Positions 18,620-27,608 of a stretch of 35,834 nt of DNA are shown piece by piece. How positions within the stretch are numbered: position 1 is the first letter of the stretch; every line of letters starts with the position of its first letter. A program made the position numbers and the translations under genes. The stretch spans positions 1 to 35,834 of the forward strand of contig JASHPL010000484.1 in assembly GCA_030038125.1 (NCBI GenBank), given 5' to 3'. The notes under the pieces are model-generated. The model saw only the letters and a program-made list of their open reading frames with translations. It had not been told where the DNA came from and did no database searches. The stretch comes from Candidatus Sulfotelmatobacter sp. Lineage in GTDB: Bacteria > Acidobacteriota > Terriglobia > Terriglobales > Acidobacteriaceae.

Positions 18620-21600
18620 CTACGGAACCGATAACTGGATCGGCACGCTCTTCGAATCGCTGCCCGAAGCTGCTGTCAGCGTGATCGTGTATTGTCCGGC
18701 GGGAGTTCCGGTGGGAGGAGGCAGAGTTTGCGCGCTGCTGCATCCCGGCAGAGGCACGAGCTGCGAAAACATCAAAAGCAGCAAACCCAGCCCCGCGACC
18801 CGCCACCACCGGCGGCGACGCTCGCTCTTCGCGCCGATACCGACCAGAGCCAGCCCGGGAATCGCGAACCAAACCGCGAAAAAGCGTGCGAGCCCGGTCT
18901 GCGCGGCGGCCGTGGTGATCGACTGCGCGGTAGTTGTCAGACCCAGAGTGACCGTTGCCGGACTGCTGCCTTCCAATGTGGCCGATCCGCTCGGCGTAAA
19001 ATTACAAGCCGCTCCAGTCGGGAGATTCGAGCAAGAAAGCGCAACCGGGTTTCCGTACACCGGACGCGGAGTAACCTGCACCTGATACGTCGCTGTGTCG
19101 CCCGCGACAGGAACGGCTTGATTGGATGGGCTCACCGAGATGCCGAAATCCGACATCTGCGCCGAAACGCTGGTCACGGCCAGCGTGATATTGTTTTGTC
19201 CCACCACCGACACCGCTCCACCGTTAAACGTCTCCGGGGTACCACTGCTATTTGCCGTTGGCGTGACCACAAACGTTACCGTCACAATCGAGCCGGCCTG
19301 CAGCGATCCAATCGTGCAGCTCACATTGGTGTTGGTCGTCGCTGTATTGCAGCTTCCCGCGGTAGAGCTGGCTGAATTGAACGTAAGTGCGACATTGTTG
19401 CCGATGGTGGATTGGCTCAGATTGTCGATCACCACCAGGTTGTACGCTGGATCTGGACCCTGGTTGGTAATCGTGTAGGTAAAGGTGGCTGGGGTACCCG
19501 CAGGAAAAAACGTCTGATTCGTGCCCAGGGTTGCCACTCCGGAAATCGTGACTGACGGAGCGGCTCTCAGCTCGGTTACGAATGCATCGAAGCCGCCATT
19601 GTAGGCGCCGCCTTCACTAGTTGGCAGTGGCGTAGCGACCTGTAAATTGTCGGCGTTGGTGCTGCCGGCAAAATACGTGTTTTGATTGGGGTCGAGAGCA
19701 ATCCCCGTGCCCAGGTTCACGGCATTTGCGGCTCCGGAACTTGTTGTTGAACCACCGAAGTAGGTCGACCATGACCCGGTTTGGTTGCTGCTTGAGCCGA
19801 ATAGGCCCCCGCCTCCCGCCGAAACCGGAGCGGCGGTGTTAAGCCGAGCAACGAATGCATCCTGCGTCCCATTCAGGCTGCTCTGGATCGAACTGGCGGT
19901 CGGGTACACGGGAAAATTCGCCGACTGTGTCCATCCCGTGACCTGTGCCCCGTTGCTGTTGTCGGCCGTGATCGCGAGTCCGGCCTCGTTCCCGCTCCCG
20001 CCCAGATACGAAAAATAAGCCAGGCTCAAGCCTGAAGTTGGAGGCGAAACCGGGGTGAAGTTGGGGAACCTAGCGACAAAGGCATCGTTCCCTCCCCCGG
20101 GAACAGATTGAAATGCGCCAGTGTTTGCCGGCAGCACGAAGTTCGTGGAGTTCGTCGTTCCCGTCACGTAGACATTCGCGGCTCCGGGGTCCAGCGCGAT
20201 TCCTGTACCGGAATCGATGCCTGAACCTCCCAGATATGTAGACCACTGCAACTGTTGCCCCTGCAGTACTCCCGTTCCCGTCGGATTCAGCAGCTTGGTT
20301 ATGAATGCGTCCGGATTTCCCGGATTCCCTGAGGTGAGGCTGCAAGTGGGGTTATATGTGAAGACCACGGGCGGAGGCGTGTCCAGGCAAGGCTGGTATG
20401 CGTTCAGGATGGGGAAATCCGTGCTGCTGGAGGTGCCGCTGTAGACAAAGTTGGTCGTGCCTGAGAAATAGATATTCTGGTTGGTATCGACAGCGATGCC
20501 GCCGCCCAGCGCAATCAATCCGGTGGAAGTATTGAAGGCAGCGCCACCGAAATATGTGGAGTAGAGAATGCTGCTAGTCCCAACCCCGGTCGTGCTCACT
20601 TTGGTTACGAAAAACTGGGTGGCGGCTTTCGAAGTAAGCTGAAAGGCTTGCACATTCGGAGTCGTAGTCGCCGGGAACAGAACCGTCACGCTGCCAGTAT
20701 CGTTCGAGGTGGTTGTGCCGGTGACGTATATATTGCCGGAAGCGTCGAGCGCCATTCCGCAGGCGACGTCGTTACCGTTGCCGGAAAGATACGAAGAGTA
20801 ATTCAGCCCCGAACCCGTCGTGTTCAGTTCGGTGACAAACACATGCAGCGGCCCCGCGCTGCCTGCTGCCGGAACACCTGACGAGCAACCCGGGGCCGCG
20901 CTACCCGCGCCGCCGGTGGTTGGAGTAGCCTGATACGCAGTAGAAGTCGTGGGAAAATTACCCGACGAGGTCGTGCCTGCAAGATAAGCATTTCCCGCTC
21001 CATCGACGGCAATTCCACCAGTCGACGCCGGAGAGTCGCTGCCGGTGCCCCCAAGGTAGGTCACGTAGACGAGCGACGGCGGATTGGTAGTTGGACTGAT
21101 CTTCGCGACATAAACATTGGTTGCCGGCGGAGTGCTCTTGAGCGTTCCCTGGAACGGGGTGCCAACAATGGGCAGATTGGTCGAGTCGGTCGATCCCGTC
21201 AGATAAATATTGGAGGCACTATCGATCGTGACCGAGGTCGCCAACTCGTCGCCGCTTCCACCGAAATAGGTGGAAAATGCCAACACCGGATCGATAATCA
21301 GTTCGCGAGAACGATCATAGGGACCGATCGCGAAACCGGCTCGATTTGCTCCGCGCAAAACAAAGTGGCCCTTCACCGGTTGCTCGCGGCCGGCAATTTC
21401 CTGATAGACACGCGGAGCTTCGAGTCGCATCTCGGCGCCGTGACGAAGAATCACGAGAGCGCCATCTTTGACTTCCAGTCGCCGCGCACCGTCGAATTCT
21501 AATTCCGCACGCGAAGGGTCGGCTCCGGGAGCAATTTGAAAATCGTGTTCCAGCCGTCCCTGATGGCCGTAAAAGACGAGATTGATACCCGGATACACAT

Positions 21601-22267
21601 TTTCGTAGCGCACGCTGGCGAACTGCGGGACATCGTGCCGCCACTTTGCCGGATCATTTCCCAGGAAATAGTTGCTTTTGCCGAGGAGTGGTTCCTCGGC
21701 TTCGATATTCGCTTTCCGATTTGCGCCCACCAACTTCATTTCCAGCGATTCGTAGCCGACAGATTTGGAAGCGCCAGAACCGGACTGCGACCGGACGCTG
21801 ACAATCGCGCCCTCTGCACCTAAAGCAAGGATGTATCCTGCGCCGCGGGCGATGAACCTCACTCTCGAGTCGCGGGGATCAAGATTCGCCTGTCCGTGAT
21901 TCGGTTCAAACATCAGAGGCATGGCCGACATGATCGTACCTGCTCGAAACGCCGGAGGACTAAATGAATGGCCGGATCGTGTCTGATCGACCCGTGCAGG
22001 CTCGGAGAAGAACTCCGCCGATGAACTATTTTCAGTCGCCGGATGCTTGGCTGATGTTGCTGTGCGATTGGCGGACGCCGGGCTTGCCGGAGCTTGTGCC
22101 GTGAGTTGGTGCGATGACTTACCCAGAATGATGCATCCTGCACCCAGCAGCGCGAGCCCAGCGCCAAAGACTCGCGCGCGGATCAAAGATCCTCCCAACC
22201 AACGGCGATTTACGCTCACACATTCCTCCGATGAAGTCGGCTTAGTCTTCAAACCGTGTCCGTCCAC
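18620..22267 (-). CDS. Large secreted SBBP-repeat (beta-propeller) protein with DUF11-like and Ig-like C-terminal domains
   Basis: 1215 aa; N-terminal MFEPNHGQANLDPRDSRVRFIARGAGYILAL; about 7 repeats like WSTYLGGSGIDSGTGIALDPGAANVYVTGTTNSTNF; DUF11-like ATFTYTITNQGPDPAYNLVVIDNLSQ; C-terminal Ig-like strands with a hydrophobic hairpin. Confidence 0.88.
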   Translation of the reverse strand: MDGHGLKTKPTSSEECVSVNRRWLGGSLIRARVFGAGLALLGAGCIILGKSSHQLTAQAPASPASANRTATSAKHPATENSSSAEFFSEPARVDQTRSGHSFSPPAFRAGTIMSAMPLMFEPNHGQANLDPRDSRVRFIARGAGYILALGAEGAIVSVRSQSGSGASKSVGYESLEMKLVGANRKANIEAEEPLLGKSNYFLGNDPAKWRHDVPQFASVRYENVYPGINLVFYGHQGRLEHDFQIAPGADPSRAELEFDGARRLEVKDGALVILRHGAEMRLEAPRVYQEIAGREQPVKGHFVLRGANRAGFAIGPYDRSRELIIDPVLAFSTYFGGSGDELATSVTIDSASNIYLTGSTDSTNLPIVGTPFQGTLKSTPPATNVYVAKISPTTNPPSLVYVTYLGGTGSDSPASTGGIAVDGAGNAYLAGTTSSGNFPTTSTAYQATPTTGGAGSAAPGCSSGVPAAGSAGPLHVFVTELNTTGSGLNYSSYLSGNGNDVACGMALDASGNIYVTGTTTSNDTGSVTVLFPATTTPNVQAFQLTSKAATQFFVTKVSTTGVGTSSILYSTYFGGAAFNTSTGLIALGGGIAVDTNQNIYFSGTTNFVYSGTSSSTDFPILNAYQPCLDTPPPVVFTYNPTCSLTSGNPGNPDAFITKLLNPTGTGVLQGQQLQWSTYLGGSGIDSGTGIALDPGAANVYVTGTTNSTNFVLPANTGAFQSVPGGGNDAFVARFPNFTPVSPPTSGLSLAYFSYLGGSGNEAGLAITADNSNGAQVTGWTQSANFPVYPTASSIQSSLNGTQDAFVARLNTAAPVSAGGGGLFGSSSNQTGSWSTYFGGSTTSSGAANAVNLGTGIALDPNQNTYFAGSTNADNLQVATPLPTSEGGAYNGGFDAFVTELRAAPSVTISGVATLGTNQTFFPAGTPATFTYTITNQGPDPAYNLVVIDNLSQSTIGNNVALTFNSASSTAGSCNTATTNTNVSCTIGSLQAGSIVTVTFVVTPTANSSGTPETFNGGAVSVVGQNNITLAVTSVSAQMSDFGISVSPSNQAVPVAGDTATYQVQVTPRPVYGNPVALSCSNLPTGAACNFTPSGSATLEGSSPATVTLGLTTTAQSITTAAAQTGLARFFAVWFAIPGLALVGIGAKSERRRRWWRVAGLGLLLLMFSQLVPLPGCSSAQTLPPPTGTPAGQYTITLTAASGSDSKSVPIQLSVP

Positions 22268-22563
22268 ATCCTTTTACGGTCGCGGTTTGCCCGTTCGTTT
22301 TGGCCACAATCTTTTTTCGCCTGTCAATGCAGATTGGAAACGACACACGCATTTACTCGGGGTTGCGCTCCGCATAGTGATAGCGACCATCCCCTGAGGG
22401 CTTGCTGCTCACTGGAACTGTCGGAAAAAATTAAACTTAATACTAAATCACCGGGCCGATGCACAAGTCAAGCGCCCCTTGCCCTGATCCAGATTCGTCA
22501 GATGCGGTCCGCGGCTGTGAAAGATGCCGAAGGGTCGAAAAACCATCCCGCTGAAGACGGGTG

Positions 22564-22592
22564 ACCCACAACATCATGTTCGTCGTGTGGGT
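22564..22592. promoter_or_regulatory. Nested palindrome upstream of arsR-like gene (possible operator or hairpin)
   Basis: ACCCACA (22564-22570) pairs with TGTGGGT (22586-22592); inside is the 11-bp palindrome AACATCATGTT (22570-22580). Confidence 0.4.
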
Positions 22593-22631
22593 AAGTTGCC
22601 GACTTAATCGATCCCTGTCTCATTATATGCC

Positions 22632-22661
22632 TTGACACGTATATGCTGTATGGAGTATATA
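22632..22661 (+). promoter_or_regulatory. Near-consensus sigma70 promoter immediately upstream of/inside the ArsR-family gene start
   Basis: TTGACA (22632-22637), 18-nt spacer, TATATA (22656-22661), or 17 nt to GTATAT. Expected TSS about 22668, which is the A of an ATG. Confidence 0.6.
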
Positions 22662-22667
22662 GCGGAT

Positions 22668-23060
22668 ATGGATTCTGTATTCGAAATCATCGCGGAGCCG
22701 AACCGCCGTGCGATCTTAAGCCTGCTGGTCCTGTCAAAACAGTCGGTGGGAGAGATCGAGCGTCAGCTTCGGATGCCGCAGCCGACCGTCTCTAAGCATC
22801 TGCGCGTGCTGCGCGAGGCCGGTTTCGTGGAGTCCACCGTGGACGCACAGCGCCGTCTCTACCGGCTGAGGCCCGAACCCCTGCAGGAGCTCGATGCCTG
22901 GCTGGCTCAGTTCCGCCGCTTCTGGTCGGCTCACGTGGATGCTCTCGAGCGCCACCTCGACCGTCTGGACCAACCAACCATCGATCACTCCAGACCAACG
23001 AAGAAGACGACAACGAGACGACGCGGTCCAAACCGCGAACGTGATAAAGGAGAGAAATGA
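22668..23060 (+). CDS. ArsR/SmtB-family HTH transcriptional regulator
   Basis: MDSVFEIIAEPNRRAILSLLVLSKQSVGEIERQLRMPQPTVSKHLRVLREAGFVESTVDAQRRLYRLRPEPLQELDAWL. Alternative starts lie at 22650 (ATG) and 22632 (TTG). Confidence 0.93.
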   Translation: MDSVFEIIAEPNRRAILSLLVLSKQSVGEIERQLRMPQPTVSKHLRVLREAGFVESTVDAQRRLYRLRPEPLQELDAWLAQFRRFWSAHVDALERHLDRLDQPTIDHSRPTKKTTTRRRGPNRERDKGEK

Positions 23061-23449
23061 AAATCAAACTGACCAGCGTATACGTCGACGATCAAAACAA
23101 GGCCCTGCGCTTCTACACCGAGATATTGGGCTTTGCCAAGAAGGCCGATTTCAGTAATGGCCCATATCGCTGGCTGACCGTAGCCTCGCCCGAGGAACCG
23201 AACGGCACGGAACTACAGCTGACGCTGAACAACAATCCTGCAGCGAAAGCCTACCAGCAAGCCTTGTTCCAGCAGAGCCAGCCCGCGGCCATGTTCTTCA
23301 CCGAGGACGTACAGGCCGATTATGAACGTATGAAAGCCCGCGGCGCCGAGTTCACCATGCCGCCAACGGATGTGACGGCCTCCAAGATCGCCATGCTGAA
23401 AGACACCTGTGGCAACCTCATTCAGCTTACGCAACTGGCACGCTGGTAA
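23057..23449 (+). CDS. VOC (glyoxalase/bleomycin resistance-like) family protein
   Basis: MKIKLTSVYVDDQNKALRFYTEILGFAKKADF...AAMFFTEDVQADYERMKARGAEFTMPPTDV...IAMLKDTCGNLIQLTQL. ATGA overlap with the ArsR-family gene stop. Confidence 0.93.
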   Translation: MKIKLTSVYVDDQNKALRFYTEILGFAKKADFSNGPYRWLTVASPEEPNGTELQLTLNNNPAAKAYQQALFQQSQPAAMFFTEDVQADYERMKARGAEFTMPPTDVTASKIAMLKDTCGNLIQLTQLARW

Positions 23450-23523
23450 GCGGCCACTCAGTAGGATCCCGGCCGGTGGACAAGGATATCCAGACTTCTG
23501 TAAGGAAGAAGAAGGAAAGGACG

Positions 23524-24051
23524 ATGAGCGAGCAAGCGCAGTACACACCGGGTTCAGCCAGCGGGGCGCAGGTACGAAAAGAGGGAGACAAGTGGACGCT
23601 CATTCTCGTCAGAGAACTGCGCCATTCGCCGGAGAAAGTCTGGCAGGCTCTTACCGACCCTGCGCATCTACGCGAATGGGCGCCTTTTGTCGTTGATGGC
23701 AGCCTCGATCAGGTTGGAAGCAACGTGAACCTCACCTGGGTGGGAACGCCCAAGCCTATCGAAACAAAAATCACTCGCGCCGACGCTCCCAACCTGCTTG
23801 AGTACGGCGACATCCGGTGGGAACTCGAGCCCTCTGGCAGCGGCACTCGCCTGACGCTGTGGCACAGCATTGATCGTCGCTTCATTTCCTGGGGCGCAGC
23901 CGGTTGGCACATTTCTCTCGACGTCCTGGATCGCTTGCTCAGCGGAAATCCTATAGGCCGCATCGTCGGTGCCGACGCGATGAAGTTCGGTTGGCAGCGA
24001 CTGGTCGCCGAGTACGCCAAGCAGTTCGGCATTGAACCGGCCAAGTGGTAA
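23524..24051 (+). CDS. SRPBCC / AHSA1-like protein
   Basis: ATG 23524; LVRELRHSPEKVWQALTDPAHLREWAPFVVDGSLDQVGSNVNLTWVG...LLEYGDIRWELEPSGSGTRLTLWHSI. Confidence 0.9.
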   Translation: MSEQAQYTPGSASGAQVRKEGDKWTLILVRELRHSPEKVWQALTDPAHLREWAPFVVDGSLDQVGSNVNLTWVGTPKPIETKITRADAPNLLEYGDIRWELEPSGSGTRLTLWHSIDRRFISWGAAGWHISLDVLDRLLSGNPIGRIVGADAMKFGWQRLVAEYAKQFGIEPAKW

Positions 24052-24242
24052 TCCAGGATGATCCGCCCTTATCTGCCAGGGTGCCCACTCACGCCCGATT
24101 TTTCGCTTGAGTGGGGAAGTTCGCGAATAGGGAAGCGCAGTAGTTGCGCCGATGAGTCCCCGAAAATGAACTGCGCTTTAGCACCTTAACTACCGAAGTT
24201 CAGACAAGAAGAAACCGATGACTAAATTCGAGGAGTGACATC

Positions 24243-24482
24243 ATGGCCACGTCACCCAACAGCGCAAACATCGTGAGCCGAGGCATCCCGCGTTGGATTT
24301 TTCGCTGGATTCACATTATCTTCAGCATTCCGATACTCGGTTACATCTATAGTCCGTTCGACAAAATTCCCGGCTACGCGCCTCCAACCCGGTATGTTTT
24401 CGTCCCAGTGATGATCCTTTCGGGATTGTGGATGTGGAAAGGCCATGTCGTTCGACGCCTTTTTTCGAACAGACCGGCCTAG
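24243..24482 (+). CDS. Small integral membrane protein (79 aa)
   Basis: ATG 24243; two hydrophobic segments (FRWIHIIFSIPILGYIYSPF and YVFVPVMILSGLWMW); preceded by the SD-like gaggag. Confidence 0.75.
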   Translation: MATSPNSANIVSRGIPRWIFRWIHIIFSIPILGYIYSPFDKIPGYAPPTRYVFVPVMILSGLWMWKGHVVRRLFSNRPA

Positions 24483-24515
24483 TGTTACGCTCACTTCATT
24501 TGAGAGGGTCAATCT

Positions 24516-25103
24516 ATGACCGGAACTAACTCCAAGGTGGATGCCTTTTTGACAAGAGCCAAGAAATGGCACGAAGAGTTTGAGAAGTTGAGGACGATCG
24601 TCCTTGATTGCCAGCTGACCGAGGAGCTGAAGTGGGGCAATCCTTGTTATGCGCTCCATGGAAAAAACATAGTTCTGATGCATGGATTCAAAGAATACTG
24701 TGCGCTTCTGTTTTTCAAAGGCGTCTTATTGAGGGATCCCAAGTGCATTCTGATCCAGCAGACTGAGAACGTACAGGCAGCCCGCCAGATTCGCTTCACC
24801 AATGTTCGAGAAATAGTCAAGATGGAGCCAACCCTGAAAGCCTACATTCGAGAGGCCATCGAAGTGGAAAGAGCCGGGTTGAAAGTGAAGTTAAAGAAGA
24901 CGGCCGACTTCAAAATTCCCGATGAGTTTCAAAAACAACTAGATAAAATCCCTGCCTTGAAAACTGCTTTTCATGCGCTCACGCCGGGACGGCAACGAGG
25001 ATACATCTTCCATTTTTCCCAACCCAAACAGTCGAAAACGCGCGAGGCAAGGATTGAAAAATGTATGCCGCAGATCCTCCAGGGGAAGGGATTAGATGAT
25101 TAG
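24516..25103 (+). CDS. DUF1801/YdeI-OmpD-associated family protein
   Basis: VDAFLTRAKKWHEEFEKLRTIVLDCQLTEELKWGNPCYALHGKNIVLMHGFKEYCALLFFKG and C-terminal LTPGRQRGYIFHFSQPKQSKTREARIEKCMPQILQGKGL. Confidence 0.9.
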   Translation: MTGTNSKVDAFLTRAKKWHEEFEKLRTIVLDCQLTEELKWGNPCYALHGKNIVLMHGFKEYCALLFFKGVLLRDPKCILIQQTENVQAARQIRFTNVREIVKMEPTLKAYIREAIEVERAGLKVKLKKTADFKIPDEFQKQLDKIPALKTAFHALTPGRQRGYIFHFSQPKQSKTREARIEKCMPQILQGKGLDD

Positions 25104-25141
25104 CGTCGTTGTTAAGCATTAAAACGATGGGAGGATCATCT

Positions 25142-25900
25142 TCACGCGTTCCTCGAAGATAGCCAATCGCACAGCCGATCGGCGTAGGTCCGGCTGGAGC
25201 GGTGCTCCGAGCCGTCCAACAGCGTCACAACATATTCACGGTTGTCGATGGCGTGAAGTTCTCGAATGCAGTTCGCCCGCACGATGCGAGAACGATGGAT
25301 GCGCAGAAATTGCGTGGGGTCGAGTTTGTGCTCCAGAGCGTTCATGCTTTCGCGCAACAGATGCGAGCGGCCGCGGCCGTGCAGTTCTGCATAGTCTCCG
25401 GCGGACGCGATCCATTCGATGTCCTCGGTCAGGACAATGTGAAGTCGCGCCCCAATCCGCACCGGAAACCGCGATACGTATTTCGCGGAATTGGCATCCA
25501 CCAGGCGCAAGATTCGCTCTGCCATCTGAAGCCGGGATCCCGATTCGTGTACTTCCCTCGCCCGCTCCACCGCTCGAGTGAAGCGCTCATCGTCGACCGG
25601 CTTTAACAGATAATCCAGGGCATGGACCTCAAAAGCGCGTACCGCATGCTGCTCGTAAGCGGTGAGAAAGATCACCAGCGGCAGACTGTCGCACGGTAAG
25701 GCTCTCAGAACCTCGAAGCCGTCCATCCCTGGCATTTGCACGTCGAGAAAAACCACATCGGGAGACAGTTCAAGAATTTTGCCAATGGCCGAAGGCCCGT
25801 CGCCACATTCGCCAACCACCTCGATATCTCGGGACTTATTCAGCCGAAGCGCGACCCCGCGTCGTGCGAGCGGTTCGTCGTCGACAATCAGCGCGCGCAT
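25142..25900 (-). CDS. LytTR-family response regulator
   Basis: MRALIVDDEPLARRGVALRL...DVVFLDVQMPGMDGFEVL...LDYLLKPVDDERF, then LytTR: DIEWIASAGDYAELHGRGRSHLLRESMNALEHKLDPTQFLRIHRSRIVR. Confidence 0.95.
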   Translation of the reverse strand: MRALIVDDEPLARRGVALRLNKSRDIEVVGECGDGPSAIGKILELSPDVVFLDVQMPGMDGFEVLRALPCDSLPLVIFLTAYEQHAVRAFEVHALDYLLKPVDDERFTRAVERAREVHESGSRLQMAERILRLVDANSAKYVSRFPVRIGARLHIVLTEDIEWIASAGDYAELHGRGRSHLLRESMNALEHKLDPTQFLRIHRSRIVRANCIRELHAIDNREYVVTLLDGSEHRSSRTYADRLCDWLSSRNA

Positions 25901-26961
25901 GCAGACTCCTGTACGTCCAGCGCCTCCGCTTTCCGAAACGGAATTTCGATCGTCACTTCAAACCCGGCGGTTATTGACGATTGCACCAAAAAACGGTGCT
26001 TGTCTCCATAGAGCGTTCGCAAGCGCTCGGCAGTGTTCGCGAGTCCAATGCCGGGTTTGCCTGGTTGTGCGGTCTCGTTTTGTAGTCCTGAATTTTTGAC
26101 TCTCATCATCAAGCAACCATTTCGCGCCGCACTCTCGATAGAGATTGCTCCGCCATCAACGGCCTGAGCGACTCCATGCCGAACTGCATTCTCCACCAGT
26201 GGTTGCAGCAGCATGCTGGGAACACTGGCATCGCGAGTTTCCGGGGAAATCGCCATCGTCACGCGAAGCCGGTCGCCGAGGCGAGTTTGCTCGACGGCGA
26301 GATATTGCTCGATAAAGGCAAGCTCATCAGCCAGTGGTATTTCGAACGAAGTGTCATTGTCCAGCGCGGTTCGCAATAGCTCGCCGATCTGGGCCAGCAT
26401 GCGTGTTGCCGCGGGAGCGTTGCCCTCCAGAACGAGCGTGGAAACCGCGTTCAGGGAATTAAACAGGAAATGAGGGTTCAGTTGATAGCGCAAGGCACTC
26501 AGGCGAGCTTGCCGCGCCTCGGATTCGGCCCGCAATAAGCGCGCCCTTTCATGAGCGGCTTGTTGCCACTGCTTTGTGCTGAAATACAGCGTGCACCAAA
26601 GGAAAAACAGGACGCTGAACGCAAGCCAGCTATCCAGAACGTTCGGCCATACCAGGCGAAGCGAATGCAATTTCGCCAATTCCACTAAGAAGGCCGCGGG
26701 GGCTGCATACATCGTGGCCCACGCAAGCGCGCGAATTTCCAGTGAGAGCCAGGGAAGTGAGCGGCGCAAGAGGGATCGGCACACAGGCCGCAGCCCGGGA
26801 CTCAGAACGAAAACCGTGGTGCAAAAGACGGTCTGCCGCCAAGATTCTCCGACGTCGCGATACGGAAACAGGGAAAGCAGATCGAGCAGGTAGAGACCCG
26901 CACATCCTGCGACCTGTAATTGCCAAAACCCAGGAAATCCGAGTTCATCCCGCTTCCACAC
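25888..26961 (-). CDS. LytS/YehU-type membrane sensor histidine kinase
   Basis: Hydrophobic N-terminal half, then RYQLNPHFLFNSLNAVSTLV, MLLQPLVENAVRHGV and GIGLANTAERLRTLYG. Overlaps the response regulator start by 13 nt. Confidence 0.94.
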   Translation of the reverse strand: MWKRDELGFPGFWQLQVAGCAGLYLLDLLSLFPYRDVGESWRQTVFCTTVFVLSPGLRPVCRSLLRRSLPWLSLEIRALAWATMYAAPAAFLVELAKLHSLRLVWPNVLDSWLAFSVLFFLWCTLYFSTKQWQQAAHERARLLRAESEARQARLSALRYQLNPHFLFNSLNAVSTLVLEGNAPAATRMLAQIGELLRTALDNDTSFEIPLADELAFIEQYLAVEQTRLGDRLRVTMAISPETRDASVPSMLLQPLVENAVRHGVAQAVDGGAISIESAARNGCLMMRVKNSGLQNETAQPGKPGIGLANTAERLRTLYGDKHRFLVQSSITAGFEVTIEIPFRKAEALDVQESACAR

Positions 26962-27140
26962 AAACGTATTTTAGTCCACAGGCTCGACCGTCCTCGTGCG
27001 GTTCGGCGCATAGAAGCCTCGGCTGGACGCATTTATCTCGCAAGCGGCGGAATCGCCAATGGTATTCCTCTCGCCTTGTGATTAGGATTTTCTTGCCCGA
27101 TGGCAAATTTCGGAGTGGGGCTCCCAAGTAGGAGGAGATC

Positions 27141-27608
27141 GTGGCAATTCGGCTCACTGTAAACGGCATAGTTCGAGAGATCGACATTGAACCAGAAGCG
27201 CCGCTCCTCTGGGTTATTCGCGATGAGCTTCATTTAACCGGCACGAAATTTGGATGTGGAATCTCAGCCTGCGGCGCCTGCACCGTGCATGTAAATGGGA
27301 AACCCACGCGGAGTTGCACGCTCCCGGTGGGGTCGGTTTCGAATTCTGAAATTACAACCATCGAGGGCTTGGGATCCGGCGCTCTGACTGAGGTTCAGAA
27401 TGCCTGGATCGAACACCAGGTTCCGCAGTGCGGGTATTGCCAATCCGGCATGATCATGGCGGTGAGCGGATTCCTGGCCGAGAATCCCTCCCCGACCGAC
27501 CATGAGCTCACCGCAGCCATTACAAACATATGCCGTTGCGGCACATATCCGCGCATTCGAGCGGCGGTGAGAAGCGTCGCCGCTAAAAAGCGCAGAAGTG
27601 GGTCATGA
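27141..27608 (+). CDS. (2Fe-2S)-binding subunit of molybdenum hydroxylase (IorA-like)
   Basis: GTG start after ggaggag; LTGTKFGCGISACGACTVHVNGKPTRSC (plant-type 2Fe-2S) and QCGYCQSGMIMA...ITNICRCGTYPRIR (second cluster). Confidence 0.96.
   Translation: MAIRLTVNGIVREIDIEPEAPLLWVIRDELHLTGTKFGCGISACGACTVHVNGKPTRSCTLPVGSVSNSEITTIEGLGSGALTEVQNAWIEHQVPQCGYCQSGMIMAVSGFLAENPSPTDHELTAAITNICRCGTYPRIRAAVRSVAAKKRRSGS

Noticed and set aside
18692-19375. 227-aa plus-strand ORF rich in Arg/His
   Set aside because: Antisense to the SBBP protein; Arg-rich low-complexity composition is typical of high-GC shadow frames.
18620-22267. Repeated nucleotide pattern that might suggest a tandem-repeat or CRISPR-like array
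   Set aside because: The repetition is protein-level (SBBP beta-propeller blades) with divergent DNA; no spacer/repeat periodicity.
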